A stretch of DNA of 38,773 nucleotides from Isohypsibius dastychi (taxonomy: Eukaryota; Tardigrada; Eutardigrada; Parachela; Isohypsibiidae): positions 1-38,773 of the forward strand of contig JAQIWT010000075.1 of NCBI GenBank assembly GCA_034696485.1, given 5' to 3'. This document shows, piece by piece, positions 12,244 through 23,147 of this stretch; the first letter of the stretch is position 1, and each line of letters starts with the position of its first letter. The translations under genes were made by a program, and so were the position numbers. Under the pieces are notes generated by a model. That model saw only the letters and a program-made list of their open reading frames with translations, did not search any database and was not told where the DNA came from.

Positions 12244-12780
12244 AGTGCAGCTGATCAAATCTGTAATGTTAATGTCAACAAATTCCGTGATGTTGGCGAA
12301 TGGACGATGCTGGCCAAATATTCAGCATTTCCAATGGCCAGAAATGCATGGCAGCGAGCGACCAAGGTCGTTACATCGGTGGTTGTTGATTTGAAGTTGA
12401 AAATGACGGCCAAAATCGATCTAAACACATTCGGCGACATTGACGCCTTGGTTCTTTATCCACTTGTACCGAATGTTTACGAAGTCGAGCTGATTGCAAA
12501 GGAGAAGAAGAAACAAGCTCCGGAGGAAGGAACTGAGCCGGTCGGACAAGCTCTAGTAGATCCACTTCCGTTGATGCTGGGAAAAAAAGAATTTCAGCGG
12601 AGTTTGCCTATGTTTTCATTTGGGAAAACTGGCTCACAAGCCGACGATAATTCATCTATTTCGGACGCTATTAATGCTGTGGAAGAAAGCCGTGTTGATC
12701 TCGTTGTGACTTCCCTGGCTGACCAGCTCATCCCACCCGAAATCACAAGCTTTTTCAACATTTTACTATTGCGACTTTAA
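12244..12780 (+). CDS. Open coding segment, unknown protein
   Basis: The frame is open from just after a TGA at 12241 to a TAA at 12778-12780, about 178 codons with an internal ATG at 12307. The sequence looks constrained: alternating hydrophobic strands (VVTSVVVDLKLKMTAKIDL, ALVLYPLVPNVYEVELIAK), then a Lys/Glu/Pro linker and a polar Ser-rich tail. It has no signal peptide or membrane segment. The beta-rich start would fit an extracellular or Ig-like fold, and the membrane-anchor exon downstream at 14749-14860 on the same strand could belong to the same gene. No family is recognised. Confidence 0.4.
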   Translation, partial: SAADQICNVNVNKFRDVGEWTMLAKYSAFPMARNAWQRATKVVTSVVVDLKLKMTAKIDLNTFGDIDALVLYPLVPNVYEVELIAKEKKKQAPEEGTEPVGQALVDPLPLMLGKKEFQRSLPMFSFGKTGSQADDNSSISDAINAVEESRVDLVVTSLADQLIPPEITSFFNILLLRL

Positions 12781-13329
12781 GGATTCTTCAGGATGCCCGA
12801 AACGTCTGCCATCAATGCGAGTGCGTCTATCTCTACTAAAAGCTCATCATCACTTCACTGCCTTCTCCCACAGGTAATGAGATGTTTGGGTTGACATTGA
12901 CCTGTGATTACTGTAAACTCACCTGGTATTATTAAACTGGTACTTTCAGAGAAAACAATTTCTCAGAAGATTCCTAATATACGAACAAAATATTATTTCT
13001 ACGCGCGAAATGAGCAGATGATGCTTGATTTTTAGAACGAATGTTCTCGAATTTCCAGGAGCATGAATGTACCTGACATTTCTCTACAGATTACCTGGAT
13101 AAATAAATCACAATGCGTATTTAGTTTGCAACAGCGAAAATCACTATCAAAATTTAATGTACCCGCCTTTTTAGGTTTCTGATCGTCAACTCAAAACACG
13201 TCCAGACCCAGCCGAAGTGTCTCGAACCGCAATTTGTCAAATTGCCTGCTTCATACATCTCAGAGTCTGTTAGTATGACCGCATCTGCATCGATTGATCT
13301 GTGAGTCTTGAACCCCCTTTTGATGGTTC

Positions 13330-15918
13330 ATGTCCGCAAATAAAAAACTGATTAACCGAAGACAAACAGGTAGTGAACCGAACGACAAGCCCAATCACGC
13401 CTTCGTTCCATCATTCACCGAGTTCCGTTGTGTCATATCCGCTGAGGTCGCTGACTCTCTGAAATCAAAAATAACATCGACGGGAATTTGGCTGATTGGA
13501 GATTTGCAATCTGGTCGTCCCTGAACGTCATGTTAACATAAAGCGGAAGCAGGCCGACGATATTGGGTCAATGGAAGACGCAGTTATCATGAAGCATGGT
13601 GCAGCCTACGTTGATGTAGCGTCGCTGTTGGAGCCTGGATCAACACATACCTGTATCAGATATATCTCAAGCAGTGAACAGGTACCTCTCACCTTTTTGA
13701 CGCCTTCTTGACGTTTATCAAAACCAGCTTATTGTCGTGGTATTCACGCGAGCAGATCGACCACATCAACTGTGCCACAATGGACTAGTGAGAATCTGTT
13801 GGTAGCAAGCGAATATCACAGTTGACCTTCCTCCGTTTTGATTTGGCGATCGGTGGATTAGCAGCCACTTTATCGGATGTTTCCCAGGTCTTCTCAGACG
13901 CTTTATGATGGTGCAGGGCAGAGGTTTCCATCCTAATCACATCACATATTCATGATGTTGGGCTCCCGTCTGTTGATTTGACGCTGAGCATATAGTCTGC
14001 TCAAGGCAGCGGAGTAGCTGGAATTATCCCTGGAAGTGGGGTAATCAGGCTGAACTTGGATAAATCGAGATCGAGCATATGTTTGTCAGCTGAAGGAAGG
14101 GGATATCGAGCAACCAAGACAATACACTTTGCTGGTGGGGAAATGGAATTTCGTACCCATTTTTATCTGGCTGAAAAACAGTCCAGCGGATTCGTTAGAA
14201 TACTCTACTCGATCAAAACCAATGGAAAAATTCACGGTATCGAGAAATATGTTTCAGTGAAACAAACTGGCAGAATGATCGCTTTTAAAACTGCGAATGT
14301 CGCTGGTGAACGAAGGTTGACATATTTTCTGATGTCTTTTTAAATTTGAATGACACTTTTGTATTCTAGCTCGATACGATGAGTATCACGAAGCACCATC
14401 CTCCGAGATCAAGTTTCACTGTCACCTTCCGCATCATACACGCAGGGAGGTATAGCCTTGTGGCTGAAAGAAGTAGCAGTTATCCAAATTTCATCCTCCA
14501 TATTCAAAACGTACATCCTTATGCACTTATTTACTAATCGCACGAGGGTGAATAATATTTCTCTGTAGTTTAGATTCCTGGAACAAAGCATTCTCTCAAG
14601 CTCACACGTAGCTCCGGCACCAAAAAGAAGATGGGATCAAGAATTTCTTGTACACGTCTTTTGAGTCGGTTTCGATGACTCAAACGGTAGGTCATCACCT
14701 CCAATATGTAACCGTCACAAATGATAGAATGTTTCCGTCGACTTGCAGATATTGACTTTGTCGAAATCGAGGAGACCGCAGCTCGGGTCATCGCACTAAT
14801 CGTCTGTCTTGTCCTTCTCATCATGATGTTCTTCTTACTTAAATATGGCTTGCTCAGACGGTAAGTTGACTATCATTAGAAACAAACATTCCAGCAAAAT
14901 GAGCTGTTTCATTCAGATTTCCGGCATAAAATGCTCTGATGCAACGTATGCTGGTTTACCGACGGTCATAAGAAAGATTTCCTCCTCCGCCAAACATCCA
15001 GTCTTCAACGTCTCGGTACCCTCCCACCAGACTATATCCAGAAGCTCTTGAGCTAGCAAGAGAGGGCCATCCAGACTTCATCAGTAATGGATCTGAGCAA
15101 GTTGTATGTTGCGCCAAGCCAACCTGAGCGACTATTCCGGTCAGAAAACAGTCTGCTGCCATGAATGCGTCGTACAAGAAGCAAGAAAACAATTCGGCAT
15201 CCATGGCTGCTGACCAAACTTTCCCAATCAAGAAGACAAGGAGGACCCCGGGACCGACACGAATCAGTGTTTACGTGAGTCTGTTTTCTCACGCTACGAC
15301 GAAGACCTGAAAATGTTGTCAAACTGACTAAAGCCAAGCAAAAAAACGCAAAGAAGAGCGAGTACGGCTCAGACAGACAATGTCTTGTCCAGGATCGGTC
15401 ATGAGACCACTTTCACCAGAGGAAAATCAGTAGAGCAATGGAAACCGCTCCATATCTGCTGGCAAACGTGTACGGCTCGCAGCCGCCATTCAGATATTCA
15501 GTGAGACCTGTGGCACCAGTTCGCTATGTTTAGCCGAACGGTCAAGTCAGACCCCGGCAATTGATCCATATGGAGTACGCGCCAGTTCAGATGCGGCCAC
15601 GAATGGTTAAACAGCCATATCAAGTAAATTACCAGCAGGAGGCTCAATATGGTTATGAGGATTATGCCGGATTACAATCACTACAAGGAGTCGAGTACGA
15701 CCTTAGTGCCAACCAGGGCCGGAGGAACTTATCAAGACGACACAGGAATGTATATGATCCAAACCAAGCATACTCCAGTTAGAACAAATCTTGTTCGGCC
15801 GTTCAGGAATGTTCTGATAAAATTTGATACGGTCACGAGCGAGGTTTTGTCCTGGAATTCTACCCCAATAATGCATAAGGGTCTCCTTGTAGATCAGTTC
15901 AAATCGCGAATCTCCTGA
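13330..15918 (+). pseudogene. Pieces of a single-pass membrane protein gene with a Tyr/Pro/Gln-rich tail
   Basis: Several plus-strand segments look like exons of one gene. They are beta-rich, extracellular-type stretches at 13330-13520, 13500-13711 and 14056-14343. An exon at about 14749-14860 (CTTGCAG acceptor, GTAAGT donor) holds one transmembrane helix (RVIALIVCLVLLIMMFFLL) followed by basic residues. Pro-rich and then Tyr/Gln-rich tail segments follow (PPPPNIQSSTSRYPP near 14990; YQVNYQQEAQYGYEDY near 15610-15680). Frame changes are needed at about 13510 and 15000 and stops interrupt the tail, so the gene seems damaged, though mis-called exon borders could mimic some of this. The design suggests a surface receptor or adhesion protein. 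I cannot name the family. Confidence 0.35.
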
Positions 15919-15989
15919 GAATAACCCGGAGGTCTTCCTTTGGGAGATCCCCTTTCAGTACGCGAAGTTATCCTTTTTGAAGCCTGAGG

Positions 15990-16665
15990 ATTGTTTGATG
16001 TATGAGAACGACAGTCGCCGAACATACATGCCCAAACAAGATGGTACACTCTGTGATTTGGAAGTTCGCAGCAGAGGGAGCACATCTACAATTCCGTGTC
16101 ATTCTTCGGTGCTTACCGCATTGAGTCCAGTCATCAAAACTCGACTCTGCTCGACACTTCATCAGGGATCCGAACTTAATCTCGAGAACATTCCTCACCA
16201 GACTCTGATTGGGTAATATAAGCAATTTATATTTTATCACGTGACAAGAGCACGCATTTGCATCGGCTGGTTGACTATGCCTATGCAGGCAGCATTGGAG
16301 TGGATGAAGGAAATGTGTTACCAATTTATTCCGCCGCGCATTTTTCGGATATCGAGAGTCTAGTCATTGCTGCTCCGACTTTCTTGTCGGAAAGTGTCGA
16401 CAAATTCGACGGAGTGAGTTGCTACAAAGTACTTCGTGTTCTCACGACACATGACAGGCTGCAGCCTTTGATCCATGTGTTCAAGCGACGAGTAATGGAG
16501 AACGCCCCGAAAATTTTCAGCTCCTTTGAGTGTCCGGTGTAAATGTCTTTCGAGTTTGTGAGTCTTTGGCTGTTTTTTCACCAACAACGATTATATTTAA
16601 TGATGTTTGAAGGTGATTGAGATTCTCGAGAGTGATTCTGTAGATCTCGGCGCTGAAACATAAGT
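15990..16665 (+). pseudogene. BTB/POZ-domain gene copy B, splice acceptor lost
   Basis: Exon 1 (to 16212) gives the BTB start (LCDLEVRSRGS, VLTALSPVIKTRLCS, ELNLENIPH). Exon 2, from about 16261, gives LVDYAYAGSIGVDEGNVLPI, HFSDIESLVIA, CYKVLRVLTTHDRLQPL and KRRVMENAPKIFSSFE. A further segment near 16612-16665 (VIEILESDSVDLGAE) looks like the beginning of a BACK domain. The intron sits at the same codon and phase (2) as in copy A at 1-1838. The donor GG|GTAATA survives, but the acceptor position reads TTTGCAT where copy A has TTTGCAG, and no other AG fits. A TAA also ends exon 2. The copy is therefore probably dead. It is paralogous to copy A across the whole BTB fold. Confidence 0.7.
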
Positions 16666-16889
16666 GATACTTGCAATTAATGGGTGGGTCTCCGTGTATT
16701 CTTCTCGTGAATATCATATGCTTGAGCTACTAGTAGTGTCGCGTATTCGATGAAATGATATCGACCAGACCTCACTCAGTGACGCTGTGAAAACATTCAG
16801 ATGTGAATTTGAAGCAACTGCATTCAGCACTCGTGTTCAGCCGAAAATTGGTTTGAGGAGTTAAGGTGAGTTATGTCAAATCCCCGTAG

Positions 16890-17249
16890 TTTGCTAGTGA
16901 AGATACTAACGATTTCCATGATAAAGCGGAGGATTTTCGCTTTTCAAGAAAGGAGGAAAATCCAATCCTTTTAGATCTTGGATCTGGAGAAACCAAAGTC
17001 CTGCCTAAATTTCCTGATATTGTCTACAAAAGAAACCAACGCCAGCGTGTTGAGCTGTATCCTGCCCAGAGCAATGATGACTCTTTCTATGTTGTTGTGG
17101 AATTCAATTGCAAAGGCGACTTCGGACAGAGTTCTGATCTTTTTCGATTGATCTTTTCTGAACAGCGCTGGGATCACGTGTTGGAATACAATATCCCAAA
17201 TTCTGGGAGTATGTATACAGGTATACTGGTCATTTTGTCATGGAGTTGA
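16890..17249 (+). CDS. Open frame without ATG, unknown
   Basis: A frame of about 119 codons is open from 16890 to a TGA at 17247-17249. It reads like real protein: an acidic start, LLDLGSGETKVLPKFPDIVY, then FYVVVEFNCKGDFG and LFRLIFSEQRWDHVLEYNIP. No in-frame ATG opens it, so it would be an internal or terminal exon. It lies about 230 bases after the BACK-like end of BTB copy B and could be the C-terminal domain of that gene, or a separate relic. I do not recognise the domain. Confidence 0.35.
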   Translation, partial: FASEDTNDFHDKAEDFRFSRKEENPILLDLGSGETKVLPKFPDIVYKRNQRQRVELYPAQSNDDSFYVVVEFNCKGDFGQSSDLFRLIFSEQRWDHVLEYNIPNSGSMYTGILVILSWS

Positions 17250-17376
17250 AACCTTTTCGTATCGTTTATGTTTCCGTCAGAGGAGGTACCTAACTGGCAA
17301 TCGTGAAACGCTACTGGCAGTGTGATCTCTTCAACATGTCCGCCTGCACGATTAGTTTTTTGGTCCCTCTAAAAAC

Positions 17377-18026
17377 TATGGTTGCCGTCCCAGCCGGAAA
17401 TCGGAAATGGGACGGGATGGGACTGGGACTGGGAAGGGCGGGACGGGACTGGGACGGGATGTGATGTTACGCGGTGGGACTGGAATTTCTGGGATGTGAT
17501 GGGACTGGGAAGTTTTTTAAAAGATTTTTTTAATCTACAGTACTCCAGAAACAAAACTGATCCGATCAATCGTCAGAGATTCACTACAATAAAAATCCAC
17601 AGAAAAGAATGAAATGCTTTCTTAAAAAGAAATCTTGACTGTCTAAGCATCACCCAACATCACCTAACAATTAGTCAAACAAGAAGTCAAAATCATCAAC
17701 TGAACAAACAGCCACCTGAAAATTTACGAGATATGTTTTGCAACATCAGTGGTATACTGTATGCTCGTCTCTGGACCCCAAGCCCGCACTCTTATGGACA
17801 CCGTGGCGTATCAACTTAGTTGTACCGCTTATGGATGCACCCCCCCCCCTTGAGGATCTACGGAAGTTTTGGTCCCATCCCGTCCCATCCCATGAATCCC
17901 AGTCCCATGCCGCCCCGTCCCATCCCAGCGATCCCAGTCCCATCCCAGAGAGGCTTCATGGTATGGGACGTGGGATGGGATTGCGATGGTATCTGGGACC
18001 ATTTGGGATCTGGGACGGCAACCATA
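17377..18026. mobile_element. Non-autonomous hAT-like element, 650 bases, 8-base target duplication
   Basis: The ends are exact 17-base inverted repeats (TATGGTTGCCGTCCCAG at 17377 and its reverse complement ending at 18026). They are flanked by the direct repeat CTAAAAAC at 17369-17376 and 18027-18034. An 8-base duplication is the mark of hAT-superfamily insertion. Next to each end lie arrays of short GGGACTGG / GGGATGGG motifs, G-rich on the left (17405-17510) and C-rich on the right (17870-18020), so the element can fold back on itself. The centre has no transposase frame, so it would need an enzyme supplied elsewhere. The perfect flanking repeat points to a fairly recent insertion. Confidence 0.85.
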
Positions 18027-18034
18027 CTAAAAAC

Positions 18035-18599
18035 TCGTGTTGTCCACTGTGTTCAGCCTTCCATGAGGAAAAAAGCGTGCAGCTTCGCCAGCACCTCACT
18101 TGAAGTAAGAAAACCACCAACCAGTCTTGATGCATGCTATACCGTGCCATAACTTTCGTAGGCCCATTTTCATAGCGAAAGTTCTCGTGGTGGAGCATTC
18201 ATCATCACTGTTACGTGGTAAAGAGCCCCTCTTGCGAGTTTCTTGACAAGAAGTTTCGTAGTTTGAAGTTTTGTGGTCACGTTCCTTGGAAGTCAATTAT
18301 GCTCAGTTGTTTTATCTCGCTGCTCAGAGAATCGGTAACGTGACTTATAAAGTTCATGGCCAAGACTTGTTTTTGAAGTAAAAGTTTTGTGACGAAGAAA
18401 TCTGTGTTCCTGCAAGAACCACAATGTGATACGCCATTTAACGTAATGTGATGAGGCCTTCCATTTCTGATTGAATCAACTCAGAACACTTCATCCAATG
18501 GATCTCGTCTAAACCTTCTTCCTGCAACTTCCGCATTCTCAAGTGAATAAAACAATACAATTTATAAATGGTCAATTTTCAAATAGAGAACGAAAGGTT
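18035..18599. other. Gap, nothing recognised
   Basis: Only short frames occur on both strands, with no motif, repeat or RNA that I can support. It separates the hAT-like element from the 3' end of the ANKHD1/MASK relic. Confidence 0.3.
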
Positions 18600-21310
18600 C
18601 AAACTGGATCCAGAAAGGCAAACTTACGTTGTGGCACTTCCGGGTACACTGGAAAGACTTCCACGCGTCGAAGCCATACTGCTAAAGCCGGACTAGAGCT
18701 CTCGCGATCAACAACATGCGCCGAAGCAGCTCTGGGTGGTTGGAGAGGCGTTTCCAAACTCTGACTTGATTCTTCACTCGATGTTAAATGGATCGAAGAA
18801 GGTTTCTGACTGATGACGCGGATAATTCTCCGATGTAACTGGAGCAGGAGCAGCCACTCCATTCGGCTTAACAGGTCGTTCAGGCTCAGTGTGCATCGGG
18901 CTGTCGAAGACCTGAGTCAGATGGGAAGATTCCTTCAGAGGGGGAACCACAGCATGGAAACCCCGGCCGTTCACACCGATTAAGGTCCCCATTCCCGGTT
19001 TCCGGCACCTTTGGTTTCAGAGCAGCTGTATCCCCGTTCATCGATAAAATCAGAGCAGCAGACTTGCGTTTACTTTCGCTCATCGAATCATCCAAATCAC
19101 GATCGGGATAATCCGCTAGCGTTTTGATAACATGAGAAGCTTCCGCCACTGCTTCAGCGGTTCCTTTCAACGTAATAAGTCTGGCATCGATACCAGGTTT
19201 GTTCTCCTCAATTTCGATATGCGCTCAAGTAGAAATTCGAACAGCGTTGATGTTGGTTCAGCCTTTCCCGATAATCCTCGCCAGTGGTGAGCCAAACTGC
19301 TCTGGGGGTCGAGGGGGTCGTGAGGGAAATGGAATATTCAGACCTCCGCCCAACTGGGATTTTGCCAATTGCATTGGACGCAAATTTCGGATTGGTCGAT
19401 TCATCAAACCCCAGTTGGGCGGGGGTCTGATTATTCCACGGACCCCCGACCCCCGGAGCAGTTTGGCTCACCACTGATCCTCGCAATAGATGCAGCTGGA
19501 ACTTTGAATCTTCACGATCGTCCAACAACGTCCAGCCACCCATCAGACTGTTCAGCGATGATGTTACTTAAGGGCGCTCATCGGCCTGGTCGGCATCGAA
19601 TCAATCCTAACTACCCGACGCGTTCTTCTGAGATTTTGATCGCTGCTGAACCCACCCATCGGTACTGATATCAGTGCCCTGATCATTCAGATGGATATTC
19701 TCATCATTATAATCTGATTGAACCGGGGCGGTGCAGCGACCTGCGCAGGTGCGGTACTTGGGCGCTTCGAAGATGCAGAACCGAGAACCTGTCGATCAGA
19801 CTTGGATTCGCTGGCAAATTCAGTTTCGGATTTGGCGACAACTTCAGGTTTCTTCGCAGCATCCTGTTGTACCTTCTTCACAAGACCGGTAGCGGCTATT
19901 GTCAACAGAGCGGCAGCTACTTTGGAAACGGGAGTTGGGGTAGTTTCCTTGACGATGGGGATGATACCCGGTTCAGTGTCACCCCTTTTCCCATTCTTTT
20001 TCTCTCGCTGCCCATTTTATCATCTTCTTCGTAATCCCCATCTTCGACTAGTGGGGAGGCTGTTGAGGTGAGAGCTCGGAGTGGACTAGTTGCGCGCGAA
20101 GGCGGGAAACTGGGAGCGTTGAATTCGGACCAGAGTCCAAAATCCTGAAAGAAAGAAGTATTTCAAAAATGCTCTAGGTAAGGGTTTGAATCAAATCCAG
20201 CAACTCCAGATGAACTGTAAATTTTGACACAAGATGCTTACTCATCGCATTTCGCTCCAGTATTTTTACCGCGTTTCGTGGCTCGCTGTCCTTTCTCGGC
20301 TTTCTGCTGTAGATCCTTCTCGGAGAAAACTCTGCGCTTTAGCTTCAGCTTCCTTCTTATGCTTCGAATCCAAGATGGCCTTCTTGCAGCGTTCATAAGT
20401 GGCGGGCAGATATGTATTATTCCCGTTCAATTTGATATCCTTGCAATATATATCTCGCCATCTCCTCCTCCGAAGGATAGCACTGGATATAATCGACTAG
20501 AAGCTTGATGATATTTTCATGACCGCGTTCGAAAGCAACGAGAATGCAGCACATCCTCTATTGTCCCGTGCATCCACGTCGGTTTTACCGGACTAAAGCA
20601 CGAACGCAATCGAGGGCAGGCTAACCAAAGTGGACTGAAACCTTTCTTATTCCGTATATTCACGGCAGCACTACTGCAAATAATACGATAAAATTATTGT
20701 CAACATTCGCAATGAAATGCATATCAAAGCCAAAAACAAATGTTTGGAATTAAAGATGAACATGTACTATCCTTGAGTCAACTCACTTGCCAATTAGAAG
20801 TTGGGCGAATTTTGCATGTCCTTTTTCAGCAGCGATGGTTAGAGGTGTATCTTTTGTACTTGGGACAGATGGACAGTTCACTTTCGCTCCAGCTCCTTAG
20901 TTTCAACTAGGATTTCTCCGATCTCACTGAATCCCCCATTGCTCCATTAGCCACGACTGCATTCGAGCCATTCTACAGATTCAAACTGGAAAAAATTGGA
21001 GACCGTCATAAAGAGCCAAAAAAGCAAGAATCACCTTGGGTCGCCATTCGTAATTTGCGCCCTTTTCAACCAGAACAAGTACACATTCGGTTCTTCCTTG
21101 AAATCAGGTCAGAGTCAAAGCAGTATTTCTGTTCGCCTCGATACACTGGTTAACATAGGCGCTACTTTCAATGAGGAGCATGACGATATGTCAAATATTT
21201 CAAATGTATGACCATTCATCGCCGCCAACATCAACGGTGCGATCCGCAATTTCTTATCTCTACAAATTGGCAACCAGCAATATAAACTTACAAAACGTGA
21301 CAAAATTATT
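18600..21310 (-). pseudogene. ANKHD1: Decayed ANKHD1/MASK homologue (ankyrin repeats, charged linker, KH domain)
   Basis: MASK proteins are large scaffolds with many ankyrin repeats and one KH domain. Going down the minus strand: ankyrin repeats at about 21240-20780 (PLMLAAMNGHT, NRNTALTL, TPLTIAAEKGHAKFAQLL), 20650-20600 (RNKKGFSPLWLA) and 20560-20480 (FERGHENIIKLLVDY). Next is a Lys/Glu/Gln-rich coiled linker (about 20400-20270). Then comes a KH domain at about 19290-19130 (ARIIGKG, TNINAVRIST, AHIEIEENK, EASHVIKTLADYPDRDLDD) and a low-complexity C-terminal part. Introns remain, for example a donor after QLLIGK near 20787. Lesions: TGA at 19260-19258 replaces the last Gly of the KH GxxG loop, TGA at 19227-19225 replaces the Gly before AHIE, a frame slip lies near 20440, and a MITE sits inside the KH exon. 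It is an unprocessed pseudogene. Confidence 0.8.
19282..19476. mobile_element. hAT-like MITE, 195 bases, inside the KH exon
   Basis: The terminal inverted repeats start CAGTGGTGAGCCAAACTGCT and are followed by G-rich GGGGGTC motifs mirrored at the other end. The exact 8-base direct repeat ATCCTCGC flanks it (19274-19281 and 19477-19484). The CAG-type terminus and 8-base duplication fit the hAT superfamily. There is no coding capacity. It splits the ANKHD1/MASK KH domain just before the IIGKG loop. It differs in sequence from the larger hAT-like element at 17377-18026, so at least two hAT families have been active here. Confidence 0.9.
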
Positions 21311-22069
21311 TTCTGTTTCTAAATTTTCATTTCCAAGAAGGAAACCCGAAACAAACCCGAACGTGCAAGTCTTAAATATTCCTCGACTTGGAAGATCGCC
21401 CAACCGGTCTTTACTTACGAAATGAATTGCGAATCATCACTTCCGCCCTCGGACGTGATGGTTCCGGTGTCTGAAACGCTTTATCTTTCCCAACCAGAAA
21501 CACACTAAACAGGTTAGCCCAAATTACCCTCCACAAATAGTTATTTGTTAAAATAAGCCATTTTTTCTCCTTTATCTCCCTGCTTATAATTCAGTTTGTT
21601 TTCAGCTGCAGCCGTCCGCAATTGTAACATCGACCACAGGCCTCAAGCTTATCAGGCGTGGATGGCGGTGGCGATAAACATGCCGCATCGCAAATAAAAA
21701 CAGAATTTCTGGGCTTTTTGGCTGCAAGTAAACATCTTCCAGAAAAGAGCCTCATTCACCAAAAGAAAACAGATCAAAGTGCCAAGCACGAATCAAAACC
21801 GAGAAAAAACATTTCAACCATGCAGAGCCAAAAAAGTGCCCCAGAGATTACTGAAACTTAACTTTACCCTATTTTTCGTCCTATTTTCCGCTGAACAAGG
21901 AACTTACTTGCGTCAGCGGGGTTCCAGCGAAGGTTCGGCGGTCAACAGAGTTTTCTTGTCAGATAGTTTCCGGATCTTTTCTCCTCAAACTCGCTGGGTG
22001 GGAGCAAGTGATGCTGGTGGTTGGGTAGCAGAATTGAAGCTAGCCGGAACCCGTGTTGCATTTCGATAA
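21311..22069. other. Gap, nothing recognised
   Basis: Plus-strand frames at 21658-21861 and 21779-22069 are Lys/Gln- or Ser-rich with no family motif and overlap each other. Nothing convincing is seen on the minus strand until the remnant beginning near 22070. Confidence 0.25.
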
Positions 22070-22795
22070 TCTTCCAGAAACTGCGGATCGTCTTTCGCAT
22101 TTTGAAGAAACGGACCGAATGAGCTTAAATAAAGAATCCCATTCTGCTTGGTCGCAATCATAGCCTAGATACAAAACCAAATGAAACGGTGATTGAATCA
22201 AATCAGAAGTTTAAATATCCAAAAAATTTGAAACTTGGACATCTTTGGAATCATGAATCTAAATTCTTAAGCAAACTCATTTGCCGGATAATCCAAAATC
22301 CTCACTTTGGCCAGTACTTCCGGCAGGCTAAGATTCTGAACTGTTCCAGTAATGGTGACAGTTTCGGCGCCGGCAAAATTGGGCGTTTTTTGTGAGAATA
22401 TCCAGATCACCAAGCGGCGTTGAGAAGCTAATAGTTCTGTTGGTCATGATAACATATTTTCCATCGGCGCTGAGAGTGACTCCGGCTTTGTCGCTATCGG
22501 AAGACTGGGGACTATCAGATGAGATATAATCAAAACCGGGCCATTCCATAGCACCGGTTGGATTCGCGTTGCAATTTCTTCCAGGGTGGCCTCGCTTCCG
22601 TCTGAAGAAATAAAATAAGTCTAAAATCTCCGAGTGTAAGTTACTCTCCCAACCATACCTTCTCGTCCGACGATTGTTTCCGGGACGAATTTGTTCATCA
22701 AATCATCGACATTGAAGTTACGCTGTAGTTCATGTTGCCATCGATTGATTTCCTCGCTAAATTGCCGTCGAAGTTCTTCGGCGTGTGATCAAGCA
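22070..22795 (-). pseudogene. Unidentified multi-exon gene remnant
   Basis: Minus-strand exon-like pieces: about 22790-22660 (EELRRQFSEEINRWQHELQ, VDDLMNKFVPETIVGREG) ends at a GTATGG donor. A short intron ends at TTCTTCAG near 22603, after which DGSEATLEEIA continues. A frame change leads into MEWPGFDYISSD and VTLSADGKYVIMTN, which looks like a beta-propeller strand. Another frame change leads into ETVTITGTVQNLSLPEVLA near 22350. A last piece lies at about 22164-22070 (NGILYLSSFGPFLQNAKDD). Two frame slips within recognisably constrained sequence suggest decay. No family is assigned. The nearby PSMD6 fragment is not obviously part of it. Confidence 0.4.
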
Positions 22796-23147
22796 AAGAC
22801 TTTTATACAAGAACATCATTCAGGATAATACTTTGTGGTTAAACTATTCGAAATGTCGCTTAATCAAATCTTACGTGTTATTTGGCTATCAGCTTTTTCG
22901 TTTACTCGAAGATTTAATTTTCAGGTTGTACGCGCGTACAGCTCTGATCTCCATAGTAACTACCTATCATCAGCCACCGGCGGTTTTAAAATATTTCCAG
23001 CCCCAAATTCTAGATTTCTAGCTCCCACAATTCATGGCCAATAATTCAACCCGCTAAAACATTGTTGGTCAACAGAAGCATCCAAAAAGAGAAAATGGAA
23101 AACTGAGAATCACCTGTCATTTTTATCTTTCCGCACGCAATTCTCAC
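22796..23147. other. Gap, nothing recognised
   Basis: Overlapping plus-strand frames at 22785-23044 are hydrophobic but have no family signal. The minus strand shows no continuation of the PSMD6 fragment. I see nothing firm. Confidence 0.25.
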
